Notes under the pieces: generated by a model
Database searches by the model: none
What the model was told of the DNA's origin: nothing
What the model saw: only the letters and a program-made list of their open reading frames with translations
Position numbers and translations under genes: made by a program
Virus record (IMG/VR): IMGVR_UViG_3300010430_000323
Span: 1 to 31,920 of that record
Strand: one strand, 5' to 3'
Length of the DNA: 31,920 bases
Origin: a virus
Shown here: positions 13,612 through 19,790 of the stretch, in pieces
Position numbering within the stretch: position 1 is the stretch's first letter
Layout: the number at the start of each line of letters is the position of its first letter

Positions 13612-14910
13612 TTATTTATTTTTTAGGTTTTTATATTTACTTTCTGCTTCTTGTCTTTTTTGAGTTTCTGTTTTTGTTAAAGAAAAACCCATTGTTTTAC
13701 AAAGGTGATCATTTTTCATAATACAAATACACATTCTTTTATAGGTTGGTATTTCTTTAAATTCCTTGATATTAACATCATCTAAATAATCCATTCTTAC
13801 GGGTTTTTTTGGCGTTTTGTAATTAGTATTTTCAATTACTTCAATATCAATATTTTCAGCTTTTAGCTTTTCTATTACATCAATAGATAAACAACCTCCT
13901 CTATTTTTCCAAAATATTATTGACGTTTCAAGTTTTTTTTTATAATTCTCTTTTGATTCTTCAGGTAAAGTATTTAATAAAAATTCCATGTAACTTTTCC
14001 ATGTATGATTTTTTGGTAGTTTAATATTCCTCCATCCCATTGCAGTAGTCCCACCGTATAAACCTGTAAAATTAACACCGTTCACCCTACCTATCATTTT
14101 TCCCCAGTTTTTAGGGTCAATTACTTTATACATTTTTAAACTTTCCGAAGCCGAATCATTAAAAGGACTTGCAACCCTCATTTGATTAATTGTTATTCCT
14201 GCTTGATAAAAAACATCGTACAATTTATTGTAACTCCAATTAAATTTTGAATTAGCTATCCAAACATCTTCTGTAATATAGTCGTATATTGGGTACGAAT
14301 TATAAATGTTTTTAGATATTTCTTTAGTCCACTTCTTGTTTTCAAATATTTTATAACTTTTATCTGAATGTATAGCTCTCCACCTATTTAAACTTTCTTG
14401 AGTTCTTATACCTACAAAACAAGCTGTTTTTTCTGCATTATTTTTTTTGTGTATCCATTCGGAAAAAGAAAGCATAAACTCATAATCCCACATACCTTTT
14501 TTGTAAAAATCAAAATCATGATTAGATTCATTTATTGAGTTTTCAGGAAGATCACGAACCCAAAGTTCTTTTTTTTCATCCTCCCAAGGCAACCAATAAG
14601 ATTGACTCATTGACGTACAACATTGTGCAGCAATAGGTAAACAAACTCTGTAATAATCAAATAAATCTTCATTTTCGGTATAAACTTGATCTACATAATC
14701 TGTTGTCATTTGATATTGCGCTTCATAATCAATATGAAATAAGCCGATTTTTTTTGTTATGTTGTTTAACCTCATGTAATCAACAACTAAATTTAGCATT
14801 ATACCGCTATCTTTACCTCCTGAAAACGATAAGTAAATATTATCAAAGTTTTTAAAAGTAAAATCAATTCTTTCTAAAGAAGCTTCGTAAACGTTTTTGT
14901 TTTTTTTCAT
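13612..14910 (-). CDS. PAPS-reductase-like PP-loop protein (IbrA/DUF3440 type)
   Basis: The protein has 432 aa. The N-type PP-loop is YLSFSGGKDSGIML (26-39), which binds ATP and forms an adenylate. A second motif is VGIRTQESLNRWRA. Cys pairs are seen in AAQCCTS, and a C-terminal module (388-409) is shared with the 87-aa neighbour. It is far larger than a plain PAPS reductase and matches the IbrA/DUF3440 build, paired with a ParB-like protein. Possible roles are sulfur-related nucleic acid modification, gene regulation, or host-defence evasion; none is proven. Its promoter carries a palindromic operator. Confidence 0.78.
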   Translation of the reverse strand: MKKNKNVYEASLERIDFTFKNFDNIYLSFSGGKDSGIMLNLVVDYMRLNNITKKIGLFHIDYEAQYQMTTDYVDQVYTENEDLFDYYRVCLPIAAQCCTSMSQSYWLPWEDEKKELWVRDLPENSINESNHDFDFYKKGMWDYEFMLSFSEWIHKKNNAEKTACFVGIRTQESLNRWRAIHSDKSYKIFENKKWTKEISKNIYNSYPIYDYITEDVWIANSKFNWSYNKLYDVFYQAGITINQMRVASPFNDSASESLKMYKVIDPKNWGKMIGRVNGVNFTGLYGGTTAMGWRNIKLPKNHTWKSYMEFLLNTLPEESKENYKKKLETSIIFWKNRGGCLSIDVIEKLKAENIDIEVIENTNYKTPKKPVRMDYLDDVNIKEFKEIPTYKRMCICIMKNDHLCKTMGFSLTKTETQKRQEAESKYKNLKNK

Positions 14911-14932
14911 GCTTTTGGTTTATATTATTGTA

Positions 14933-14940
14933 CAAATGTA
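14933..14940 (-). promoter_or_regulatory. -7 promoter element of the PAPS-reductase-like operon
   Basis: TACATTTG fits TAnnTTTG exactly and lies 22 bases before the ATG at 14910. It overlaps the palindromic operator at 14938-14955. No clear TTTG is seen 18-21 bases upstream, so the promoter may be weak or activator-dependent. Confidence 0.5.
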
Positions 14941-14955
14941 AACTTTTTGGTTTAC
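14938..14955. promoter_or_regulatory. Palindromic operator GTAAAC-N6-GTTTAC
   Basis: GTAAAC, six bases, GTTTAC is an exact inverted repeat overlapping the -7 element of the PAPS-reductase-like operon. Related sites lie before the Cro-like gene, the replication initiator and, less clearly, the XRE gene at 17.7 kb. A repressor bound here would block RNA polymerase. Confidence 0.6.
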
Positions 14956-14970
14956 TTAAACTAATTTATT

Positions 14971-15001
14971 TTAAAAAGCCCCTAAAGTTAATTAGAGGCT
15001 T
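14971..15001 (-). terminator. Intrinsic terminator after the DUF3127 gene
   Basis: On the minus strand AAGCCTCTAA, loop and TTAGGGGCTT form a 10-bp stem with one G-U pair, followed by a T-rich tail. It ends the recombination/replication operon before the promoter of the PAPS-reductase-like operon. Confidence 0.85.
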
Positions 15002-15021
15002 ACAAAATCTAAGTTTTAGTT

Positions 15022-15303
15022 TTAAAACGGTTCGCCAGTTTCCACTTTCCACAAATCCAAAGTATTAAAAACTTTTACCACTCCTTCTTTATTTGTCCAC
15101 TCTCGGCCACGTAAATTAAAATGTATCGTTACTTCCTGCCCTTCTTTTACATCGTTTAGAAGGTCGCATTTGTCCTGTGCTGCTTGAAATTCTACAACTT
15201 GCGGAAACTTATCTTCTGTTTCAATCCAAATTGTACGTTTTTTGAACTTATCAGAAATTACTTCTTCATTTCCTACTTGTTTAACTTTTCCTTTTTGATT
15301 CAT
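15022..15303 (-). CDS. DUF3127 protein, OB-fold SSB-like
   Basis: The protein has 93 aa. Strands and motifs of DUF3127: KRTIWIETEDKFPQVVEFQA (22-41), then VKEGQEVTIHFNLRGREW (about 52-69) and a final strand with LDLWKVE. DUF3127 is largely a Bacteroidota family predicted to have an OB-fold and to bind single-stranded DNA. Its place after the ERF, exonuclease and DnaA-like genes supports a role as the phage SSB in replication or annealing. A terminator follows it. Confidence 0.82.
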   Translation of the reverse strand: MNQKGKVKQVGNEEVISDKFKKRTIWIETEDKFPQVVEFQAAQDKCDLLNDVKEGQEVTIHFNLRGREWTNKEGVVKVFNTLDLWKVETGEPF

Positions 15304-15313
15304 ATTTATTTAT

Positions 15314-15760
15314 TTATTTGGTTACTAATTTACTCATTCTTTCAGGTGTATTATAATATCCCACTGTTGAACTATTAACTACGTTCGTATTAAATTGAAT
15401 GTTTGGTATCATAACAGCGTCTTGAATTATTTTAATGTCTTGCGTTACATCGTCATAAATACCTAATTGGTTTTGGATCTTGTTTTTACTTGCTAATACT
15501 GTTGAATAATCGCAGTTAATTAAAGCTCCTATTTCATGCAGTGATTTTCTATGTGATTGTCTTTCCGTACCAAGTTTTTTATTGCAATGATAAGCTACAT
15601 AACAATACAATTGTCTACAATAAGGTATTTTATTAAACCTTGATTTACTTAGCGCTTCTTCTTTGCTTACTCCTGTGAGTTTACAAGACGCTTGTAATAT
15701 GCTTTCTAAACTAATTCCTTTTGGTATATTCATTCCTACAAATGTTTCCGGCCTAATCAT
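15314..15760 (-). CDS. Stand-alone DnaA domain IV-like DNA-binding protein
   Basis: The protein has 148 aa. Residues about 17-100 follow the DnaA C-terminal domain: a leading helix (LESILQASCKLTG), SKSRFNKIPYCRQLYCYVAY (basic loop then helix), and LHEIGALINCDYSTVLASKN (75-94), corresponding to the DnaA signature with DHSTV. There is no AAA+ domain or Walker motif. It could bind DnaA boxes, hijacking or blocking host initiation, or mark the phage origin. It overlaps the 63-aa gene by eight bases within the replication operon. Confidence 0.78.
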   Translation of the reverse strand: MIRPETFVGMNIPKGISLESILQASCKLTGVSKEEALSKSRFNKIPYCRQLYCYVAYHCNKKLGTERQSHRKSLHEIGALINCDYSTVLASKNKIQNQLGIYDDVTQDIKIIQDAVMIPNIQFNTNVVNSSTVGYYNTPERMSKLVTK

Positions 15761-15944
15761 TTTTAATAAAGTTTAAAGTTTTTAATGAAAATTCTAATTG
15801 TGCTATTTCAACGTGTAAACCAGCTATTTCGCCGTGTGTTAAGTTTTCATAGTTGGTTATCTCGTGTTTTGCTTGGTTTAACCTTCTGTTATGGTCGATT
15901 AAAGCTAAATCTAGTTTGTCTATTATGTTTGGTTTTTGGTTCAT
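15753..15944 (-). CDS. Small coiled-coil protein in the recombination operon
   Basis: The protein has 63 aa, helical, with Leu/Ile heptad-like spacing (LDLALIDHNRRLNQAKHEI and LHVEIAQLEFSLKTL). No named family. It lies one base after the exonuclease stop and overlaps the DnaA-like gene. A partner or stabiliser of a neighbour is possible but unsupported. Confidence 0.5.
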   Translation of the reverse strand: MNQKPNIIDKLDLALIDHNRRLNQAKHEITNYENLTHGEIAGLHVEIAQLEFSLKTLNFIKND

Positions 15945-15945
15945 G

Positions 15946-16587
15946 TTATTTGGTTTTAAGTTCGTTTAAATATTCTTTATAATACCTGTTAGCCACCTCG
16001 TAACGCTCTAACATCTTTGCCTCAAGTGCTTCGTCACGTTCAATAGTTACTGTTGATACCCTGCGTACTGGATCAATACCATCTACTTTATGAATCTTTT
16101 TATTATCCCAATCTTTCAAAAGACTATCAGGTGTTGAAATCATACAGTAATCAATTGTCGCTTTCGGTTTGTTGTAAAGCATCATGTAGCCCCTTAATTG
16201 CCAATCGTAACCGCTTTTCTTTACTGCTGCGTTTGCATCTTCTTGAAAGGCTGGGAAAGTTTCTAAACTCCATGAACTTTTAACGTCGCGTATTAATTCA
16301 GGTGCTACTATGTCAGCTTCACCAGTAAGCCAGTCGTTAGTAATTCTTTCTTCGTTCTTTTTGTAGCTGTTAAAAGTAGCTTCGTTAAGAAGTTCAATCG
16401 AAAGATTTTCATAGTCAATACCCTTTGTTATTGCTGGTGTATCAAGCTGTTTTTTGTACCCGTAAACTTCCTCTTTTACCATTTCTTTAAGCCACGTTTT
16501 TGTCGTTGCGCTTAGTTCATCATTTTTACCTCTTGCGTTCGTCATCATTTTATGAAGGCTCGAACATCTTACTAATAAGTTTTTCAT
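15946..16587 (-). CDS. YqaJ/lambda-exonuclease-like PD-(D/E)XK recombinase nuclease
   Basis: The protein has 213 aa. Likely the 5'-3' exonuclease that supplies single strands to the ERF annealing protein encoded upstream. The core residues are Glu60 in KGIDYENLSIELL, then TGEADIVAPELIRDVKSSWS (88-107) with Asp92, Asp101 and Lys103, and a Gln in YDWQLRGYMMLY as in motif III/QxxxY of such nucleases. Length is in the range of the family. The start overlaps the ERF stop by four bases. Confidence 0.8.
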   Translation of the reverse strand: MKNLLVRCSSLHKMMTNARGKNDELSATTKTWLKEMVKEEVYGYKKQLDTPAITKGIDYENLSIELLNEATFNSYKKNEERITNDWLTGEADIVAPELIRDVKSSWSLETFPAFQEDANAAVKKSGYDWQLRGYMMLYNKPKATIDYCMISTPDSLLKDWDNKKIHKVDGIDPVRRVSTVTIERDEALEAKMLERYEVANRYYKEYLNELKTK

Positions 16588-17093
16588 AATTTTTCGATTT
16601 GTTCTTTAGTTAATTTATATTTTGCTTTTAATTCGTCTTGCGTGTAAGTTCCTTTGTCAATAGCTTCTAAAGCTGCTTCAAATCTAGTTTCGTCTAGTGT
16701 AGGCTTTTCGGCTGGTTTTGGTTTTTCTTCGCCGTTTGCGTCGCTATCTACATCTGTAACTAAACCAAGAGCTGAGCTTAAAGAGTACCTTCTGTAATAA
16801 GTTATTCCTGATCCATTAACTTGAAACGTATTCATTCCTTTTAATGTAATGTTTTGAGGTATTTCTGTAATGCTTTCAATTGCTTCACCGCTTTCAGTGT
16901 GAAATATTACCGTTTTAATGTTTGTACCTTCAAGCAATTGCGTAAACCCTAAGCTGTGCTTTTTTAATATTGGGTTAATTACCTTGAAGATTGTTTTTAA
17001 ATCGCTGTACGTGTAACCGTACCCCTTTGTTCCTTGGTGAATCGCTGGTACTTCTTGTTGAAATCCTGCTAATGCTTTGTAAATGTTTTTCAT
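16584..17093 (-). CDS. ERF-family single-strand annealing protein
   Basis: The protein has 169 aa. The ERF signature is clear: KGYGYTYSDLKTIFKVINPI (23-42) at the start of the domain and GSGITYYRRYSLSSALGLVT (94-113) followed by an acidic DVDSDANGEE. An Ala/Lys/Glu-rich linker leads to a small helical C-terminal segment. ERF proteins anneal complementary strands and drive phage recombination and circularisation. It is paired with the downstream exonuclease as in lambda Red-type systems. Confidence 0.9.
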   Translation of the reverse strand: MKNIYKALAGFQQEVPAIHQGTKGYGYTYSDLKTIFKVINPILKKHSLGFTQLLEGTNIKTVIFHTESGEAIESITEIPQNITLKGMNTFQVNGSGITYYRRYSLSSALGLVTDVDSDANGEEKPKPAEKPTLDETRFEAALEAIDKGTYTQDELKAKYKLTKEQIEKL

Positions 17094-17100
17094 AGTTGGT

Positions 17101-17301
17101 TTATTTTAAGTTGTTTAATATTCCTAATATCGCTTCATACTTCTTAGCTAAATCTTCTAAGCTCCTGATAAAAGGTTCGCTTCCTTGCGTCTTGTAAGCT
17201 GTTAAAAGTTCCTCTCTAACATTCAGAAGTAAACCATCGTAGGCTTTTAAGTTTCCATTGATGTTCATTATTAGTAAATCGTAAGCTGTTTCTTTGTTCA
17301 T
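17101..17301 (-). CDS. Small helical early protein, unknown
   Basis: The protein has 66 aa, mainly helical with several Leu and Lys/Glu residues; no recognised domain. It is the first well-sized gene after promoter C and is followed by ERF after seven bases, so it belongs to the recombination operon. Confidence 0.55.
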   Translation of the reverse strand: MNKETAYDLLIMNINGNLKAYDGLLLNVREELLTAYKTQGSEPFIRSLEDLAKKYEAILGILNNLK

Positions 17302-17306
17302 TGGTT

Positions 17307-17363
17307 TTAGTTTAATTTGGTTAGTAAAAAAATACTTGCTGTTATTAATAGTGCGTTTATCAT
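17307..17363 (-). CDS. 18-aa hydrophobic leader-type peptide (doubtful)
   Basis: An ATG lies exactly three bases after the -7 element of promoter C, so the mRNA would start at this codon. The frame encodes 18 residues (MINALLITASIFLLTKLN) and stops six bases before the next ATG. It could be a micro-protein or a leader whose translation feeds the next gene. Its short length keeps confidence low. Confidence 0.3.
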   Translation of the reverse strand: MINALLITASIFLLTKLN

Positions 17364-17366
17364 ACC

Positions 17367-17397
17367 CAAATATACAATTTTATATATTCCCACACAA
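17367..17397 (-). promoter_or_regulatory. Bacteroidota-type promoter C (recombination operon)
   Basis: TTG (17397-17395), 20 bases, TATATTTG (17374-17367), a perfect -7 element. The spacer ends ATATATAAAATTG, close to promoters A and B. It follows a terminator directly and drives the ERF/exonuclease/DnaA-like operon. Confidence 0.75.
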
Positions 17398-17427
17398 CTT
17401 TTCAACATTTTATTTTACAAAAAAGTA

Positions 17428-17457
17428 CAAAAAAAGGTTAGCCCGTTAAGACTAACC
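17428..17457 (-). terminator. Intrinsic terminator after the XRE regulator
   Basis: On the minus strand GGTTAG, a 10-base loop and CTAACC form a 6-bp stem followed by seven or more T. It separates the regulator and lysis region from promoter C. Confidence 0.85.
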
Positions 17458-17494
17458 CCATTCAAACCAAGTTAAAACCAACTAAAACAAGGAA

Positions 17495-17707
17495 TTATTT
17501 AATTTCTATTTTTTCGCCTTTGTAGATAATTACAAAAGGTTCGCCAGTTGCGTTAATTACTTTCTTTAATTCATCAGCTTGAATTTTACCGCTTGTAACC
17601 GTTCGCCAAAACGAAGTAGAACCACCTCGGCCAATTTTAACACCAAGTTCTTTGATATTTGTATTGTTCTTTTTAGCTAATAATTTAATGAACTCAATAA
17701 TTTTCAT
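17495..17707 (-). CDS. XRE/Cro-type HTH regulator
   Basis: The protein has 70 aa starting at ATG 17707. An upstream TTG at 17713 is part of the -7 element and is unlikely to be the start. Five-helix XRE-like pattern: IIEFIKLLAKKNNTNIKELG, then VKIGRGGSTSFWRTVTSGK (recognition region), then ELKKVINATGEPFVIIYKGE with a C-terminal strand. The build matches small phage or plasmid regulators. The promoter element TATATTTG ends three bases before the ATG and an operator-like sequence lies next to it, so it may control itself and the early operons. Confidence 0.7.
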   Translation of the reverse strand: MKIIEFIKLLAKKNNTNIKELGVKIGRGGSTSFWRTVTSGKIQADELKKVINATGEPFVIIYKGEKIEIK

Positions 17708-17710
17708 AAA

Positions 17711-17735
17711 CAAATATACAAAAAAGTAAACTAAA
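17711..17735 (-). promoter_or_regulatory. Promoter element and operator-like sequence of the XRE regulator
   Basis: TATATTTG (17718-17711) is a perfect -7 element three bases before the ATG. Upstream on the minus strand lie AGTTTAGTTTAC and a T-run, resembling the reverse complement of the operator near 14.94 kb. No TTG is found at the -33 position, so regulation by a DNA-binding protein is likely. Confidence 0.5.
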
Positions 17736-17743
17736 CTGATTAG

Positions 17744-18265
17744 CTAGTTTTTAACATTTCGATTGCTCCAAATATAGAAGCCACCTAATACAACACCAGC
17801 AACGATTAACCACCACCATTTAAAGTTTGAACCTTCTTTAGTGTTATCTATTAAGTCGTCACAATCTGGACAAATTATTTGCGGACATTCAACAGAAACC
17901 GTAACCGTATCATGTAAATATATTATTCTAGGTTTGTAGTTCAGTTTTAAGCGCCCTGTTAGCTTATCTATTAAAATCGTTAGACTATCACTACGGTAAT
18001 GATAAAAGCCGATAGAATCGCTTAATATTAGCACCGTGTCAAGTTGTGGTGGTATGATAGTATCAAACTTTATTATAGTATCATGTATAATAGTATCTTT
18101 TGACTTGAAGTATTCAGGATATTTATTAATTACAAAGCCTATACTTTCTTTAATGCCGTGTCTTTCTACCCTTCTTTGTAGCCTTTTTTCTGAACTGCAC
18201 GAACTTAAAGCAAATAAAAGTATTGCTATTAGCCCAATGAAAATATAAGTTATTATTCCTTTCAT
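17744..18265 (-). CDS. Unimolecular spanin (lipoprotein with C-terminal TM helix)
   Basis: The protein has 173 aa. The N-terminal signal peptide has a lipobox FALSSC with the acylated Cys at 23. A long periplasmic part rich in short strands (KDTIIHDTIIKFDTIIPP) follows, and WWWLIVAGVVLGGFYIW near residues 150-166 is a single C-terminal TM helix with a basic cytoplasmic tail. A lipoprotein anchored in the outer membrane and spanning to the inner membrane is the T1 gp11-type u-spanin, which disrupts the outer membrane in the last step of lysis. It follows the endolysin, which fits. Confidence 0.8.
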   Translation of the reverse strand: MKGIITYIFIGLIAILLFALSSCSSEKRLQRRVERHGIKESIGFVINKYPEYFKSKDTIIHDTIIKFDTIIPPQLDTVLILSDSIGFYHYRSDSLTILIDKLTGRLKLNYKPRIIYLHDTVTVSVECPQIICPDCDDLIDNTKEGSNFKWWWLIVAGVVLGGFYIWSNRNVKN

Positions 18266-18336
18266 AGTGTCGGTATTATTATAGCTGCTAAGATACCCAA
18301 AACAAATAAAGCGAAGATAATTTTAACCGAGTTCAT
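18262..18336 (-). CDS. 24-aa single-TM peptide in the lysis cassette
   Basis: ATG 18336-18334 lies in the 3' end of the endolysin gene, and TGA 18264-18262 overlaps the spanin ATG (ATGA). The peptide has a short start with one Lys and then some 18 hydrophobic residues (VKIIFALFVLGILAAIII). Coupling on both sides and the lysis context support a real gene. It could be a holin, pinholin-like or lysis-timing peptide, or only a coupler. Confidence 0.5.
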   Translation of the reverse strand: MNSVKIIFALFVLGILAAIIIPTL

Positions 18337-18787
18337 AATAAGTTTTTCCTTTGCTGTTCTTTTTTGCGTATAATACTTGATGCCTGTTTTCCTTTACCTT
18401 ATAACTAACGTGAACCCAATCAGGATTGTTATCTGTTCCAAACTCCCATATCAATTGATCGAAAGGCAAACTGTCTTTAATGTAATTGAACATTTCAGCG
18501 TTTGTTTTATGTCCGAATGTATCGTCAATATCAAAAGCCGCACCGTTATTAGCTAAATGTTGTGAGCTTTTCGCACCCCCTATAATCTTATTTAGTTCTT
18601 CACTTCTAAAGCCTGAATTAATCTTAATTGCGCCGCCTGCCCACTCTCGCAAAGGTTCAAAAACGTGATAACAAAGTTCCTTAATGTTTAAAAGGTGTTG
18701 CCCTGTTGGCGTGTTATCAATACCGTTTTTTATTGCGGTGTGACTTTTTGAAACTTCTTTTAAACTAACGTGATTTGATATTTTCAT
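18323..18787 (-). CDS. Endolysin, peptidase M15 (D-Ala-type carboxypeptidase/endopeptidase)
   Basis: The protein has 154 aa. It cuts peptide links of peptidoglycan with a zinc ion. Visible motifs: INSGFRSEELNKIIGG (56-71), SSQHLANNGAAFDID (74-88) with His77 and Asp86, QLIWE (111-115) and WVHVS (124-128, His126). The zinc ligands are His77, Asp86 and His126. Compared with the usual HxxGxAxD spacing there are two extra residues between His77 and Gly82. No signal peptide is seen, so a holin must release it. It overlaps the upstream membrane protein gene by 23 bases. Confidence 0.88.
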   Translation of the reverse strand: MKISNHVSLKEVSKSHTAIKNGIDNTPTGQHLLNIKELCYHVFEPLREWAGGAIKINSGFRSEELNKIIGGAKSSQHLANNGAAFDIDDTFGHKTNAEMFNYIKDSLPFDQLIWEFGTDNNPDWVHVSYKVKENRHQVLYAKKNSKGKTYYELG

Positions 18788-19136
18788 GGCTTTCTATTGC
18801 TTTTTCAACGTGGTTAGGGTCTATTTTGTTTAATACATCAGCTATAAACTTGCCTAGCCTTGTGAGTGTTCCCATTGCTTTATTTACTCCTAAAACCATA
18901 CTTACGGTTTGATCTTCGTCGCCAAATTTATGACCATACTTAGTAATTAATAGATCGTTAAACAATGTAGACATTACAACGTTACCTAATTGGTCAACAC
19001 TTAAAGCCATTACAAACCACCATTTGCCAAGTTTTTTAAATGACAGTCTAAAAGTTATCATTGAATAAATCCAGCCTAAAGGGTAAAGAACAATAGACAT
19101 TAAAACCGCTAAACAAAGTAAAATAAATCCTTTCAT
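18765..19136 (-). CDS. Conserved membrane protein before endolysin, holin candidate
   Basis: The protein has 123 aa. One strong N-terminal TM segment (about residues 4-29) and a second weaker hydrophobic part (WWFVMALSVDQLGNVVM). The latter half has FGDEDQTVSMVLGVNKAMGT then LTRLGKFIADVLNKIDPNHV, a pattern I recall from Bacteroidota phage proteins of unknown function next to M15 endolysins. Position directly upstream of the endolysin makes it a holin candidate, but the length of the soluble C-terminus is unusual for one. Confidence 0.6.
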   Translation of the reverse strand: MKGFILLCLAVLMSIVLYPLGWIYSMITFRLSFKKLGKWWFVMALSVDQLGNVVMSTLFNDLLITKYGHKFGDEDQTVSMVLGVNKAMGTLTRLGKFIADVLNKIDPNHVEKAIESHENIKSR

Positions 19137-19139
19137 AGT

Positions 19140-19790
19140 TTAATAATGTGTTCCATTGTAAATACTCATGCAGTCGTCTAGTATTTGTTGTGTGCTAAAA
19201 GACTCCTCAATAAATCCATTATTTGTAAAGTCTGATATTTCACCGTCAACAGTAACCGATATACTAGTCATATAAGCTTTAAAAATAGGGTCTGATGTGT
19301 TAATGTAACCGTCTACATAATTATCAGCAATCCTAAAAAACCTCTGTGTCTGCTCAAGTGTAATAGCTCCAAGCCTCATGTGGTCGCCTATCTTTTCTCT
19401 AATTTGCTCAATTATTAAACTCCTTCCTATTTTACTAAGTAGCAAAAGGTTTTTAATATTCTCTGAATCCTGATCGTTTGTAACTTTCCAAGACTCATCT
19501 CCTATTCTGTCAGTAGGTATTTGCATCACCCAATACTTAACAGCTATAACTTTTTCTTCTTCAGAAAGGTTGTCTAGTTGGTCAAAATTTAAAGGGCTAT
19601 AAGTTGAACTACCCTTAGGAACTATTATGTTTTGTATTCTTTTAAGAAAATGGTAATAGTTTACGTTAAGTTTTTTATAACTCTTTTCCCACCATAAAAC
19701 ACTATCTGTTTTGTCTTCATAATTAACGGCCGGAGCTATCTCTTGCAAGTATGCAGAAGTTCCGTTTTTTTCAATCCACAATTTACTCAT
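19140..19790 (-). CDS. Structural or tail-fibre-region protein, unknown
   Basis: The protein has 216 aa. No TM, signal or catalytic motif. The N-terminal MSKLWIEKNGTSAYLQE and a Trp-rich part (VLWWEKSYKKL) precede a helical region. It shares one base with the upstream gene (19790) and is followed after three bases by the membrane protein gene. Its place at the end of the tail-fibre genes suggests a virion or tail-fibre accessory protein. Confidence 0.5.
   Translation of the reverse strand: MSKLWIEKNGTSAYLQEIAPAVNYEDKTDSVLWWEKSYKKLNVNYYHFLKRIQNIIVPKGSSTYSPLNFDQLDNLSEEEKVIAVKYWVMQIPTDRIGDESWKVTNDQDSENIKNLLLLSKIGRSLIIEQIREKIGDHMRLGAITLEQTQRFFRIADNYVDGYINTSDPIFKAYMTSISVTVDGEISDFTNNGFIEESFSTQQILDDCMSIYNGTHY

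Noticed and set aside
17711-17713. TTG at 17713 as the start of the XRE regulator
   Set aside because: It is part of the TATATTTG promoter element; the ATG at 17707 is better placed and gives the family-like N-terminus.
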